From: Bartonella sp. HY038
GTDB lineage: Bacteria > Pseudomonadota > Alphaproteobacteria > Rhizobiales > Rhizobiaceae
DNA: 64,000 nucleotides
Direction: 5' to 3'
NCBI RefSeq assembly: GCF_014117425.1
Contig: NZ_CP059725.1
Location: 186,001-250,000 of the forward strand
Position 1 is the stretch's first letter, and every line of letters begins with the position of its first letter. The translations under genes and the position numbers were made by a program. Below, one piece after another: positions 27,312 through 37,425 of this stretch. The notes under the pieces are model-generated. The model was given only the letters and a program-made list of their open reading frames with translations. It was not told where the DNA came from and did not search any database.

Positions 27312-30300
27312 TTAACTCCCCAAATCATCGGTGTCTAGGTTGCTATCGCCGCTTGCAGACCATTCCCAAATGCGGGCAAGATGATCATAGTCACCAACAT
27401 AATTAACCAATGGTGGCATAGCCCGCGATAAATAGCCTTGGTTTTCATCCAAATAGAGCGAGACCAATTGATGCAATCGCTGCCATGCAAGCTCAGATAG
27501 TTCCATGGCTGTTTTATCACCATCTTTTAAAATAGTTTGCGCTTCCACTTCGCCTTTGCCGGTTAAGCGCACATAAATAAGATCAGTTGGTGCACTGTCT
27601 TTTTCACATTCACTAAAAGCACCGCGCCGCAATAATGCTCCTTCAAGGGCTAATTGCGGTGCCATAAGGGTTGCTGCTTGTTTGATTGAAGGGGTCGATC
27701 CTGTTTTAAAATCTAAGATTTCTGCGCCGCCATCATCTAGTAAATCAATACGGTCGGCGCGTCCTGATAGGCTAATGCCGCTTCCATTAATCTCAACAGC
27801 TCGCGCTTTAATTTCTGGTAAGCGCTTGCGCGGTGATAAATTTTGTTCAAACGCAATAAGCTGCGGCATTAACATACGAAAACGCGGCCACCAAATCGCT
27901 TCAACATCAAGCGGTAATTGCATTTTATCAAATTCTTCGCGGGCAATATCACTCAGCATATTGAACATTAATTCATCATCAAGCATTGGAACATGCTCGC
28001 TAAAACTTGCAACAATGGCGTGATAAAGCGTACCGCGTTCTGCGACCGATGGATCGCGAATAAGCGGATCAAGGGGTTTTAGCCGTAAAATTTTCTTGGC
28101 ATAAATCGCATAAGGATCGCGGCGCAGCGTTTCCACTTCAGTCACTGAAAAATGTTTAGGCCGTAATTTTAATAAAGGTTTTGGATTTGGACGCTCAATA
28201 AACGGTACGTCATCGGCTTCATCAAGCTTTCTTGCCCAATAAAGATATTTGGCACCGCGCTCGCGCAGTTTAATCATATCGGCTTGGCCTATCACCGTTT
28301 CAAGCCGCTGCAACCAGCGTGATGGCACTGATGGCGCATTATCCAATTTGACTGAACGGGTCATAATTACCCGCTCGCTACCAAGGATCATTTGAAAATC
28401 ATGGGCGGCGATACCGGTGCTGCGCTCTGGTGGATCAAGGGCAATAGTGGCTTTCATCGGCCGCGACATGAAAGGGTCATTACGGGTAGAACCCGGCCAC
28501 ACACCTTCATTAAGGCCACCAATCACCATAGTATCGACATTTTGCAAGCGCGATTCTAACGCACCCCAAATATAAAGCCGTGGGTGGCCACCTTGTAACA
28601 TACGCACACTGATTGTTGCACCAATTGCCGCAAAAACTTCTGGCCACTCTGCTGCTTGAAATGTAAGACCCGAGCGGTCAGCCACCAATTCTTGCATAAA
28701 ACTGATAAGACCTTGCCCAGCTTCGCGATCATATAGTTTTTCAATCGTTCCATCTTCATCACGGCCGAAATTTTCAAAACTGGCAATGGTTGCTTCCACT
28801 GCTTGTAAGATGGTGACTTCACCTTCCATCTTGGCAAAATCAGCAAGTGGTTTTGCAGCTTCCATCAAAAGACCAGCAAAGCTTTGCGCTTCTTCAATTA
28901 ATATGGGATCAATCCGATCAAAATTATGGCTATCAAGCTCGGTCATTTTAAGCAAGCGTTCGGCAATAAAAGCAGAGCAATTGGCCAAAGATATGCGCCC
29001 CGTACCGCCACGCAGGGCAAAAAGCTCAAAACGCTCAACCAAGCGGCGTAATTGATGGCGTGGTTTACCAAGCCGCGTTAATGGATGCTTCAACAATGAT
29101 AAAAATGCCACCGGATCACCGGGAGAAAAAACACAATCCAACAATAAGCGAATGAGCGCGGCAGGTTCCGTTTCACTTAATGGCTTGCCGCCAGAATCAT
29201 CGGCATAAATGCCAAAGCGTTTTAATTCTGCCGCAACACGGCGGGCAAGGTTTCTGTCACCAGTTACAAAGGCCGCAGTTTTATTGGGCTCATGGATGGC
29301 ATCACGCAAAGCAACGGCAATGGTAACCGCTTCTTCACGCTCGCTTGCGGTTTCAACCAGTGAGAAACTAGCAAAAGCTTCTTCAACCAATTTTAAGTTG
29401 AGTTTTGACCACTGGTCGGTGGTCGCAGCCGGGCGAAAGGCTTGCGCAACAATATATTCCCTTGCGCGTTTGTCGGGGCTTATATCACCAATATGCTCAA
29501 CGCTGTCACGCAATGCACCAATTTTTTGCAAGAGTAAACTCAAACCATATTGTGGATTACCAAAAATTGATGGATCGGAAATGGTATCACTTAAAGAATT
29601 CCAACTTTTGTCATCAAGATCGCGATCAAGCCCTGGTAAAACCACCGCACCATTAGGCAAATGGGCAATGACTTTCAAAAGCTCTGCCGCGGCTGGAATA
29701 GAGCCAGTTGAGCCTGCCGCTATAACGGGGCCTTTTGGTGGATTATTTTTAAGGCTTGAAGCATGCTCGCGGATCATTTGATTACGCCACCAAGCAGGAT
29801 TGGACTGACCGCGTTCTTTCAAAATTTCAGGCCAACTTGCGGTGACAATGCGTAAAAAATCAAGCGTTACTTGCCACCATTCGGCAACAAGGTCGGGGCA
29901 AATATCTTTAAGGCCTGCCCAATCTGCTTCATCGGTTTCTACTTGATCCATCAATTTAGCAAGATCACCAGCAAACCAGATGGCATCAGCAGTATTGGCT
30001 GGAATGGTAATATCTTCACGGCCGAATAATTGGCGTAAATGCTGGGGTAGATTTTCACGCCATGGACGAATAAGCCGCGCTAATAATAATTGCCGTTCAA
30101 TGGTAGAAATAGGCGGCGCTTTTTCCAATATTTCTTCGCCTGATAAAAGCGATAAAGGCCCATCATCATCAACATCACCCAATGGGCGGATGATGGGCAA
30201 AAAACTGGCTGTAGTTTTATTTTTTTCGACAAAAGCCGCACGAAGCGCACGACCGGCACGGCGCGTTGGCACATAAATGGTAACATTGGCAAGGCTTAGT

Positions 30301-30410
30301 GGATCGTCAATTTTATCGCCGTCAAGCAAAGTGCCATTGGTCAAGGCATCAACCAAGGTTGGAAGAAATGGCACACCAGACGCAATCGAAAAAAGCCTCG
30401 GCTTTCGCAT
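27312..30410 (-). CDS. addB: double-strand break repair protein AddB
   Basis: Partner of AddA, 1,032 residues from the chosen start. It has an inactivated helicase-like fold and a C-terminal PD-(D/E)XK nuclease recognisable in LSGRADRIDLLDDGG followed by EILDFKTGSTPS. MVIGGLNEGVWPGSTRNDPF is a hallmark of AddB. The frame is open to 30443, but the ATG at 30410 (MRKPRLFSIASGVPF) has AAGGTGA at correct spacing and matches the usual start. Confidence 0.95.
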   Translation of the reverse strand: MRKPRLFSIASGVPFLPTLVDALTNGTLLDGDKIDDPLSLANVTIYVPTRRAGRALRAAFVEKNKTTASFLPIIRPLGDVDDDGPLSLLSGEEILEKAPPISTIERQLLLARLIRPWRENLPQHLRQLFGREDITIPANTADAIWFAGDLAKLMDQVETDEADWAGLKDICPDLVAEWWQVTLDFLRIVTASWPEILKERGQSNPAWWRNQMIREHASSLKNNPPKGPVIAAGSTGSIPAAAELLKVIAHLPNGAVVLPGLDRDLDDKSWNSLSDTISDPSIFGNPQYGLSLLLQKIGALRDSVEHIGDISPDKRAREYIVAQAFRPAATTDQWSKLNLKLVEEAFASFSLVETASEREEAVTIAVALRDAIHEPNKTAAFVTGDRNLARRVAAELKRFGIYADDSGGKPLSETEPAALIRLLLDCVFSPGDPVAFLSLLKHPLTRLGKPRHQLRRLVERFELFALRGGTGRISLANCSAFIAERLLKMTELDSHNFDRIDPILIEEAQSFAGLLMEAAKPLADFAKMEGEVTILQAVEATIASFENFGRDEDGTIEKLYDREAGQGLISFMQELVADRSGLTFQAAEWPEVFAAIGATISVRMLQGGHPRLYIWGALESRLQNVDTMVIGGLNEGVWPGSTRNDPFMSRPMKATIALDPPERSTGIAAHDFQMILGSERVIMTRSVKLDNAPSVPSRWLQRLETVIGQADMIKLRERGAKYLYWARKLDEADDVPFIERPNPKPLLKLRPKHFSVTEVETLRRDPYAIYAKKILRLKPLDPLIRDPSVAERGTLYHAIVASFSEHVPMLDDELMFNMLSDIAREEFDKMQLPLDVEAIWWPRFRMLMPQLIAFEQNLSPRKRLPEIKARAVEINGSGISLSGRADRIDLLDDGGAEILDFKTGSTPSIKQAATLMAPQLALEGALLRRGAFSECEKDSAPTDLIYVRLTGKGEVEAQTILKDGDKTAMELSELAWQRLHQLVSLYLDENQGYLSRAMPPLVNYVGDYDHLARIWEWSASGDSNLDTDDLGS

Positions 30411-30505
30411 ATCTTCACCTTTAAACTTTATAAAATAATGCATTTATTTTGCATGAATATCCATGCAAAACAAGCAAACTATTGCCTATGGCATAATGGT
30501 GACAT

Positions 30506-31228
30506 TTAATCTTGATGCCGGCTCTTCATCAAATTTTCAACCACATCAATCATATCCATCGTCCCAGCCGTATACCAATCGCCAAGAAGTGCTAGTCCAT
30601 AAAGCCGATGATTGGCAATTGCCTTATCAAAATAATGATTTAATGAATGGGGTTCAAGATTACCTCTATCCAATATTTGCGGATTAAGAATAATGCAACC
30701 GGGATAAATAACCGAATTATTAACAAAAGCAGGTGCGCGGCTAAGTCTACCATCATCATCGATTAAAAAATCGCCTCGCTCATTGCCTGGTGCGGTAAGG
30801 CGCGGCACAACCAACATCGCCATATCCATTTTGTCACTATCAAAAAAATCAGCTAGGCGTAAAATATTTGATTGGTTATAGTCAACCCAAAATGAATCCG
30901 AGTTCATAACGAAAAATGGTTCATCGCCTAGTAATGGCAATGCTTTGATAATGCCCCCAGCTGAATCAAGCAACTGTTCGCGTTCATCGGAAATGATGAT
31001 GTCCATATCATCAAATTTTTGCTGTGCGATATAATCAGCAATTTTCTCGCCAAGATAATGAATATTGACAACGACTTTTTTAATGCCAGCATTTTGCAAT
31101 ATCTGCAAATTGCGCAATAGCATCGGTTTGCCACATATTTCTACCAAGGGTTTTGGTGTAGTAAGCGTCAATGGCCGCATACGTGTACCAAGCCCCGCCG
31201 CCAATATCATTGCTGTTTCAATTTTCAT
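30506..31228 (-). CDS. nucleotidyltransferase, MurU-like
   Basis: NDP-sugar pyrophosphorylase-type enzyme, 240 residues. The signature AMILAAGLGTRMRPLTLTTP is followed by KPLVEICGKPML at the N terminus, DEREQLLDSAGGI mid-protein and VMNSDSFWVDYN as the metal-binding segment. It resembles MurU, which makes UDP-MurNAc from MurNAc-1-phosphate in the cell-wall recycling route. Many relatives lie next to addB together with the sugar kinase amgK and tsaE, but here those partners are not adjacent. Specificity for another sugar phosphate is possible. Confidence 0.8.
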   Translation of the reverse strand: MKIETAMILAAGLGTRMRPLTLTTPKPLVEICGKPMLLRNLQILQNAGIKKVVVNIHYLGEKIADYIAQQKFDDMDIIISDEREQLLDSAGGIIKALPLLGDEPFFVMNSDSFWVDYNQSNILRLADFFDSDKMDMAMLVVPRLTAPGNERGDFLIDDDGRLSRAPAFVNNSVIYPGCIILNPQILDRGNLEPHSLNHYFDKAIANHRLYGLALLGDWYTAGTMDMIDVVENLMKSRHQD

Positions 31229-31314
31229 GACATGTTCCGGTAAATTTTTAAGCGCATATATCTAATGAAAATTTTTGGTGTGAATTTTCAATTTTATTAA
31301 AGTGCTATTTCATT

Positions 31315-32328
31315 TTATTTTTTTGCATAGATTATTTTAAACCCTTGTTGCTCAAGGCGCTTTTCAACAACGCTAAATTTTTCACTGAGCAATTTTTCAT
31401 AAGGTAATTGTTTATTGGCAACCAGCATTAACTGCCCTTTAGGCTTTAACGCTTCAAAGGCGCGTGCAATAAAATTCTGCCCAATGCTACTATCGCTAGC
31501 CCGTCCTTCATGAAATGGCGGATTACTAATAATCCAATCATAAGAAATTTCAGGCTTTTCAGTTAATAAGTCATACCAATAATAATTGACATTGCGTGAT
31601 TCAGCTTGTGCAGCAATATTGCCTTTGGCAGCCTCCAAAGCATCCAAATCAGCTTCAAATAAATCAAGCTGTGAAATCTTTGGGAATTTTTCTAACAATT
31701 TAGCTGCAATGAAACCCCAGCCTGCGCCAAAATCAGCTACATCACCTTTGACATCATTTTCTATGGTGTTTATTAGCAATTGTGAGCCAGGGTCAATGCG
31801 CCCATGGGAAAACATACCGGGCATTGTCATAAATTGGTCATCAAAAGTAATGGATTGTATATGGGTTGTTTCGATCTTGTCCAATGATAGCGTATCGGGA
31901 CAGGTAAACCAAAAACATTGACCATGATATTTGGCTAGATTTCCCTCAATATCATATAATTGGCTAACCCATTTGCGCATTGATTGTACGCCAAGATTTT
32001 TGTCGCCGCAAATGATGATTTTACCTTGCGGCTTAACCACTTGAAGCAATTGTAAAAAATACTGTTGGTTGCGCCCCTTATGCTTGGACAGCATTAAAAA
32101 ACCACCATCATAAATTTTGCCATCTAGCAGCTCGCTTTGGCAGTTAAAGCCGCTATGTTTTAATCTTAAATAGCTTGGACGCCATGTTTGAATATTATCT
32201 AAATGGTTCTGCCATTCTGTCGGTGGGCACTGATCAAAACCAAAACTAATATAGGATGTGTTTGGTTCTAAGTGAAGGGCATCATTTTCAAATGGTAAAA
32301 AGGGTAATAGATTGTTGCTTTGTACCAT
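31315..32328 (-). CDS. rsmC: class I SAM methyltransferase, RsmC-like (16S rRNA G1207)
   Basis: 337 residues with the two-domain layout of RsmC: a degenerate N-terminal methyltransferase-like domain and a C-terminal catalytic domain. VADFGAGWGFIAAKLLEKFP near 200 binds SAM, and WIISNPPFHEGRAS carries the NPPF motif that contacts the target guanine. It would methylate N2 of 16S rRNA G1207. The intact catalytic motifs support activity; the exact target base is inferred from the family. A gap of 86 bases separates it from the MurU-like gene. Confidence 0.82.
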   Translation of the reverse strand: MVQSNNLLPFLPFENDALHLEPNTSYISFGFDQCPPTEWQNHLDNIQTWRPSYLRLKHSGFNCQSELLDGKIYDGGFLMLSKHKGRNQQYFLQLLQVVKPQGKIIICGDKNLGVQSMRKWVSQLYDIEGNLAKYHGQCFWFTCPDTLSLDKIETTHIQSITFDDQFMTMPGMFSHGRIDPGSQLLINTIENDVKGDVADFGAGWGFIAAKLLEKFPKISQLDLFEADLDALEAAKGNIAAQAESRNVNYYWYDLLTEKPEISYDWIISNPPFHEGRASDSSIGQNFIARAFEALKPKGQLMLVANKQLPYEKLLSEKFSVVEKRLEQQGFKIIYAKK

Positions 32329-32492
32329 TGTAAATTAACCTTTTTGATGTGTTAATGACGCTTTACCAATAACTTGGTCGATTATTAGCTCTTTGTGTTG
32401 CATCTATAAGGCTAAAACAACGATAAAGAAAGCTTAAAGCGCTAAATAAGGCGTAACGTCTTGCTTTATTGCAATTAATCGCTTGTTGAGAG

Positions 32493-32533
32493 GATAAGCT
32501 CCCTTAAACGACCTTTGTTTAAAGGAGCTTATC
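32493..32533 (-). terminator. 17-bp hairpin after the M20 amidohydrolase gene
   Basis: 32493-32509 pairs with 32517-32533 around GACCTTT; the one non-standard pair is G-U on the minus strand. It begins 11 bases past the amidohydrolase stop. No T-run follows on the minus strand, so it may stabilise the transcript 3' end or act as a factor-dependent stop rather than as an intrinsic terminator. Confidence 0.55.
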
Positions 32534-32543
32534 ACATAATTGC

Positions 32544-33965
32544 TTATTTATTTTTTGGCAAAGCCGGTTTGACGTAATCTGGCATAGGATTAACAAATTC
32601 ATGGCCATTAAGACGCTTTTTAAGGTCGGCTTTCATATCAGCAATTTGCTCAGGATTGCGGAAAATTTCTAAAGCTGTCGCCGCCATTGCTTTTGCGGCA
32701 TGGGCCATGCCCTTATGGGCAACGGGTAATTTTCCTTGTGCGGTCATTTGCCATGAGTGCAATTGTGTACCAATAGCGCAAGTTGCACCGCGCATTTGAA
32801 CCGTTGGTACAACCCAACTAACGCTGCCAACATCGGTTGAGCCAATAAAGCCTCTTTCACCTGCATAAGGCTTGAAAATTTCTTCACAAAGACTTTGGTC
32901 GGCTTTATAGGGCACGCCATAGCGTTGGAATGATTCTTCAATATCTTGCGCGCTAAATGTTTTTTGAAATTCTTTGGCTGTTGCACGATCTTGCTCGTCA
33001 AAAATCGGTGGTCCAAGACGCTCCAATTCTCGTTGCATAATAGCTTCAAGCGGTGTATTGCCAATAAGATTGGCTTCACCACTGGCAATTTCTTGCGACA
33101 TTTCAGTTTCGGTCATAAGGGCGGCACCTTGTGCAATTTTAATTACCCGCTCAACCAATTCATAAACTTCTGGCAAGGTTAAGGCGCGAATTAAATAGCG
33201 CACGCTAGCATAGGCTTGCACCACATTAGGTGCAACGCCGCCAGTATTGGTAACTGCATAATGAATACGTGCAGATGATGGCATATGCTCGCGCATATAA
33301 TTAACGCCAACATTCATCAATTCAACTGCGTCAAGCGCTGAACGGCCAAGGTGAGGGGAGGCCGCCGCATGAGCCGAGCGGCCTTTGAAAGAAAAGATAA
33401 TTTCCATACAAGCAAGCGAGATGGGGTCGGTTAAACCGGCAAATGGTCCTGGGTGCCAGCAAATAGCAACGTCAACATCATCAAAAAGACCCTCACGCAC
33501 CATGAAACCTTTGCCCGAGCCACCTTCTTCAGCGGGGCAACCATAATAGCGAATACGCCCTTTTAGGCCATTTTTTTGTAGCCAGTCTTTGACTGCTGCT
33601 GCCGCTAATATCGAACCAGAGCCAAGAAGATTATGGCCACAGCCATGGCCGTTGGTACCATTATCTGCCCGCTTTTCTTCAGCAAGGCCAGCAACCTGCC
33701 CAAGATCCGGTAAAGCATCATATTCGCCAAGGATTGCGATAACAGGTCCATCTTCGCCCGCTTCACCTGTAACGGCGGTTGGTAATCCTGCAACGCCACG
33801 CTTAACTTTAAAGCCCTCAGCGTGGAGCATTGCTTCATGAGCGTCACAGGCAACAAACTCATTAAAGTTCAATTCTGGATGATCCCAGACCGTGTCACTA
33901 AGCCCAAAAAAAGCTTCTTCTTTAGATTCAACAATATCCCATACATCAAGAGAATTCTTGCTCAT
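32544..33965 (-). CDS. M20-family amidohydrolase (p-aminobenzoyl-glutamate hydrolase AbgB-like)
   Basis: Metal-dependent hydrolase of amide-linked amino acids, 473 residues, cytoplasmic. ILGEYDALPDLGQ, NGHGCGHNLLGSG (metal ligands), YYGCPAEEGGSGKGFM (catalytic Glu) and CWHPGPFAGL are the typical M20/AbgB blocks. FKGRSAHAAASPHLGRSALD starts the lid or dimerisation domain. It is the last gene of the minus-strand importer operon (103 bases after the second binding protein), so it probably cleaves the imported compound. The ArgE-like enzyme across the divergent promoter is a second, distinct M20 member. Confidence 0.9.
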   Translation of the reverse strand: MSKNSLDVWDIVESKEEAFFGLSDTVWDHPELNFNEFVACDAHEAMLHAEGFKVKRGVAGLPTAVTGEAGEDGPVIAILGEYDALPDLGQVAGLAEEKRADNGTNGHGCGHNLLGSGSILAAAAVKDWLQKNGLKGRIRYYGCPAEEGGSGKGFMVREGLFDDVDVAICWHPGPFAGLTDPISLACMEIIFSFKGRSAHAAASPHLGRSALDAVELMNVGVNYMREHMPSSARIHYAVTNTGGVAPNVVQAYASVRYLIRALTLPEVYELVERVIKIAQGAALMTETEMSQEIASGEANLIGNTPLEAIMQRELERLGPPIFDEQDRATAKEFQKTFSAQDIEESFQRYGVPYKADQSLCEEIFKPYAGERGFIGSTDVGSVSWVVPTVQMRGATCAIGTQLHSWQMTAQGKLPVAHKGMAHAAKAMAATALEIFRNPEQIADMKADLKKRLNGHEFVNPMPDYVKPALPKNK

Positions 33966-34067
33966 TCTATACTCCTAAATTCCTTGCCCTAAAGCCTTTT
34001 TATAAAAGCCGTATAGTGGGCTTAGAACACTATAATTTAAGTTGAGGTAGTTGTTTCAAGGTTGATC

Positions 34068-34913
34068 TTAAGGGGTTACATCAACACCAAACCATTTAAT
34101 GCCTAATTCTTTTACAACACCTTCTTTAATGGCTTGCGCAATGGCTTGATTAAACATTGCCTGTAGCTCTGGCGAGTTCTTCCTAAGTCCGATGCCTGCG
34201 CCTTCACCCAAAATTCCGCCCTTATAAAAAGGGCCAACCATGATTAATTCTTCAAAACCAGGCTTTTTTTGTAAAACACGAAAATAGCTTTGTGCCGCAA
34301 TAAGGGCATCAACCCGGCCAGAGCGTAAATCAAGATCATGTTGCTCGGTCAATTTATATTCGCGGATGGTTGCAACATCTTTGAAATAAGCAGCGGCTAA
34401 AGACTGGGCTAGTGATGCTGTCTGCACACCAATAACATGCCCTTTTAGCGCAGCTTTTACATCATTCATGGTTTGATCAATAGTAGCTTTATCACCATCT
34501 AGGGATAGGTTTTCGCCATCATGGGGTAGCTTTGCAAGTGGGCTATTCTTCATGGTTGCAAATACTTGTGGACCAGCCATGTAAGAAGCAGTAAAATCAA
34601 CAACTTCCGCTCTTTTCGGTGTGTTGGTGAGGCCAGACATGATGACATCAAATTTTCCAGCATTAAGAGCGGGAATGATGCTATCAAATGGTTGCACAAC
34701 ATAAGAGCATTTAACTTGCATTTTTTCACAAAGATAACGCGCAAGTTCAATTTCAAAGCCATCTAATGTGCCGTCAGGCTTAGTAAAATTATAGGGATAG
34801 AAGGAAGCTTCTGTGCCGATTTTTACTTCGGTAATGGGTTTGTTCTGAGCATGGGCAATTATGCTCACCATGCTCAAAAATAAACTCGAAATTATTATAA
34901 TTATTTGTTTCAT
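34068..34913 (-). CDS. amino-acid ABC transporter binding protein (copy 1)
   Basis: Periplasmic family-3 solute-binding protein (HisJ/ArtJ/opine type), 281 residues with a signal peptide ending IIAHAQ. KIGTEASFYPYNFTKPDG and DVIMSGLTNTPKRAEVVDF are the typical ligand-cleft segments. It is closely similar along its full length to the gene directly upstream, with the same C-terminal WFGVDVTP ending, and is separated from it by only 20 bases. Two paralogues probably present different but related ligands to the same permease. Confidence 0.92.
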   Translation of the reverse strand: MKQIIIIISSLFLSMVSIIAHAQNKPITEVKIGTEASFYPYNFTKPDGTLDGFEIELARYLCEKMQVKCSYVVQPFDSIIPALNAGKFDVIMSGLTNTPKRAEVVDFTASYMAGPQVFATMKNSPLAKLPHDGENLSLDGDKATIDQTMNDVKAALKGHVIGVQTASLAQSLAAAYFKDVATIREYKLTEQHDLDLRSGRVDALIAAQSYFRVLQKKPGFEELIMVGPFYKGGILGEGAGIGLRKNSPELQAMFNQAIAQAIKEGVVKELGIKWFGVDVTP

Positions 34914-34933
34914 TGTGTTCCCCTATTTGCAAC

Positions 34934-35782
34934 TTATGGCGTTACATCAAAACCAAACCATTTTTCTGATAAGCGTTTGATTGTGCCATCAGCTTTAGCT
35001 TCATCAATTGCTTTATTAAACATTGCTTGTAGTTGTGGCGAATTTTTGCGCATGCCAACACCAGCACCTTGCCCAAGAAGTCCACCTTTATAATATGGTC
35101 CAACAAGTACTAAATCTTCATAACCAGGCTTGGTCTTAAGGTCGTTAAAATAGCCTAATGAAGCAACGATCATATCAACGCGGCCAGCTTTAAGGTCAAG
35201 ATCATGCTGTTGTGTCGTTTTATATTCACGAATTTCGCTGCTATCCTTGTAATAGGCATCAAGTAAGGAAAGACCTAATGACGCGGTTTGTACGCCGATA
35301 ACACGGCCTTTAACGGCAGCCTTGATGTCTTCTATGGCTTTTTCGGCGTTTTCTTTATCGCTTGCCAATTGCAAAGTTTCGCCTTGATGGGGCAAAGGAT
35401 CTAAAGGACTGCCCTTAAGGGTTGCAAAAACCTGTGGAGTTAAACTATAAGATTGTGAAAAATCAATGGTTTCACGCCGTTTTGCTGTATTGGTAAGGCC
35501 GGACATGATGACATCAAATTTTCCTGCATTAAGCGCGGGTATCATACTGTCAAAGGGTTGAATAACAAAGGTGCACTCCACCTTCATTTTTTCACATAAG
35601 GCATTGCCAAGGTCAATTTCATAGCCATCTAGGCTGCCATCTGGCTTGGTAAAATTGAAAGGACGAAATGCGCCTTCAGTACCAATACGGATAGATGTAA
35701 TTGGCTTTTCTTGTGCCTGTGCAAATGACCCATTAAAAGAAATAGCTGCAACAATTGCGAGTAATGCGGTTTTTAATTTCAT
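34934..35782 (-). CDS. amino-acid ABC transporter binding protein (copy 2)
   Basis: Tandem paralogue of the downstream gene, 282 residues, with its own signal peptide (ending SFAQAQ). It shares the framework KPITSIRIGTEGAFRPFNF, MIPALNAGKFDVIMSGLTNT and LVGPYYKGGLLGQGAG. Several residues in the lobe-2 region differ from copy 1, for example VGQ/FND replaced around the LGYFNDLKTKPG segment. It follows the ATPase gene by 111 bases. Basic and opine-type amino acids are common ligands for this family; the actual ligand is unknown. Confidence 0.92.
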   Translation of the reverse strand: MKLKTALLAIVAAISFNGSFAQAQEKPITSIRIGTEGAFRPFNFTKPDGSLDGYEIDLGNALCEKMKVECTFVIQPFDSMIPALNAGKFDVIMSGLTNTAKRRETIDFSQSYSLTPQVFATLKGSPLDPLPHQGETLQLASDKENAEKAIEDIKAAVKGRVIGVQTASLGLSLLDAYYKDSSEIREYKTTQQHDLDLKAGRVDMIVASLGYFNDLKTKPGYEDLVLVGPYYKGGLLGQGAGVGMRKNSPQLQAMFNKAIDEAKADGTIKRLSEKWFGFDVTP

Positions 35783-35893
35783 AAAATATGCCTTTCTAAA
35801 ACATTTTTGAGTAAAAGCTCAATTAGCTTTTAGATTGAAAAATGCGATAAAACAAAGAATTTAGAGCGCCTCACTGTTTGAAGTGAAAGTGAT

Positions 35894-36712
35894 TTAGTCA
35901 TGGTTACGCTGATGCTCATGGTTAATAAATTGGCGAAAACGTTCCGATTTCGAATTTTTGAAAACGTCTGCTGGATGTCCGTCTTCCTCGATATGACCTT
36001 TTTCTAAAAACAAAACACGATTTGAAACATCGCGGGCAAAACCCATTTCGTGGGTAACCACCAACATGGTGCGGCCTTCTTCGGCAAGGCTACGCATCAC
36101 GCGCAACACTTCACCAACAAGTTCTGGGTCAAGGGCGGATGTTGGCTCATCAAACAACATGACTTTGGGGCGCATAGCAAGTGCACGGGCAATAGCTGCG
36201 CGCTGTTGTTGCCCACCCGATAAGTGCGAAGGGTAATTATTGCGCTTGTCGGCAATGCCAACTTTTTCAAGCAGGGCTTCTGCTTCGGCTATACAGTCCT
36301 TACGATCACGCTTTTGAACATAAATTGGTGCCTCAATCACATTTTCTAAAATAGTGCGGTGGCTCCATAGGTTGAAACTTTGAAATACCATGCCAAGCTC
36401 AGAGCGAATATGCTCGACCTGTTTACGGCTTGCAGGCCCATAATTTTTCTTGCCCGGATGCTTCATTTTAATTGGTTCACCAGCAACAATTATTTCACCG
36501 GCAGAAGGGGTTTCAAGAAAATTAATGCAGCGCAACAGCGTTGATTTGCCTGAACCTGATGAGCCTAAAATAGAAATGACATCCCCTTCCATCGCTTTAA
36601 ATGAAATGCCTTTTAATACTTCATGATTGCCAAATGTTTTGCGAAGTTCACGCACTTCCAATGCCGGCATTGTATTGGCGTCATTTGTATTCATATTATC
36701 GGCAATGGTCAT
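35894..36712 (-). CDS. amino-acid ABC transporter ATP-binding protein
   Basis: HisP/OccP-type ATPase, 272 residues from the chosen start. Walker [14 protein letters not shown]-loop VFQSFNLW, signature [17 protein letters not shown], Walker [15 protein letters not shown] and the switch histidine VVTHEMGFA are present. The frame extends to 36790, but that would run inside the upstream permease gene. The ATG at 36712 overlaps the permease stop as ATGA, matching the overlap style of the whole operon. Confidence 0.93.
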   Translation of the reverse strand: MTIADNMNTNDANTMPALEVRELRKTFGNHEVLKGISFKAMEGDVISILGSSGSGKSTLLRCINFLETPSAGEIIVAGEPIKMKHPGKKNYGPASRKQVEHIRSELGMVFQSFNLWSHRTILENVIEAPIYVQKRDRKDCIAEAEALLEKVGIADKRNNYPSHLSGGQQQRAAIARALAMRPKVMLFDEPTSALDPELVGEVLRVMRSLAEEGRTMLVVTHEMGFARDVSNRVLFLEKGHIEEDGHPADVFKNSKSERFRQFINHEHQRNHD

Positions 36713-37425
36713 GAATTTAATACTTTCAATTCTATTTCGACCGGTGGTCGTTGATGAGCATTTAGACGGTATTCGATCATTGCGACACACCGTGTTAGAA
36801 TAAAGTTTATTGCAAGATATATTGCGCCAGCAATGATGAAAACATCAACCGCGCGATAAGTTTCTGCAATGATTTTACCTGCAATACCAGTAATTTCAAG
36901 CAAGGTAATTGCAGATGCTAGTGAGGTTGTTTTGACCATGAGAATAATTTCATTGCCATAAGCAGGAAGTGCCTGCCTTATTGCTAAGGGTAAAACCACC
37001 CGTCTAAAGCAGGTAAATCGTGACATGCCACAGGCAAAAGCTGCTTCAACTTGGTTTTCTGACACAGAGCGTAAACCTCCGCGAATAATTTCAGAACCGT
37101 AAGCTGCATGGTTGAGCATAAGAGCTATAATTGCGCACCAATAAGGTTCACGTAAAATTGGCCATAAAAACGAATATCGGATTGTGGGAAATTGACTTAA
37201 TCCATAATAAATAATGAAAATTTGTACAAGAAAAGGTGTCCCGCGGAAAATGAAAATATAAAACCGTGCGGTCCAGTCAAGAAACCATAGGCCTGATAGA
37301 CGCATACCTGCTAGCAATAAAGCAAAAAACATGCCTAAAAATACCGACCATGCCGCAAGTTGCAAGGTAAGTGGTGCGCCCGATAGGATTTGAAAAAAAG
37401 AATCGATGTAAAAATTATCGCTCAT
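36709..37425 (-). CDS. amino-acid ABC transporter permease (HisM/OccM type)
   Basis: Inner-membrane subunit, 238 residues. [20 protein letters not shown] is the first membrane segment, and the cytoplasmic coupling motif is [40 protein letters not shown] is typical of polar amino-acid permeases. Start and stop overlap the neighbouring genes by four bases. Confidence 0.93.
   Translation of the reverse strand: MSDNFYIDSFFQILSGAPLTLQLAAWSVFLGMFFALLLAGMRLSGLWFLDWTARFYIFIFRGTPFLVQIFIIYYGLSQFPTIRYSFLWPILREPYWCAIIALMLNHAAYGSEIIRGGLRSVSENQVEAAFACGMSRFTCFRRVVLPLAIRQALPAYGNEIILMVKTTSLASAITLLEITGIAGKIIAETYRAVDVFIIAGAIYLAINFILTRCVAMIEYRLNAHQRPPVEIELKVLNS

Noticed and set aside
29209..29781. 190-codon plus-strand frame opposite addB
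   Set aside because: Shadow frame; the minus strand carries the conserved AddB protein.
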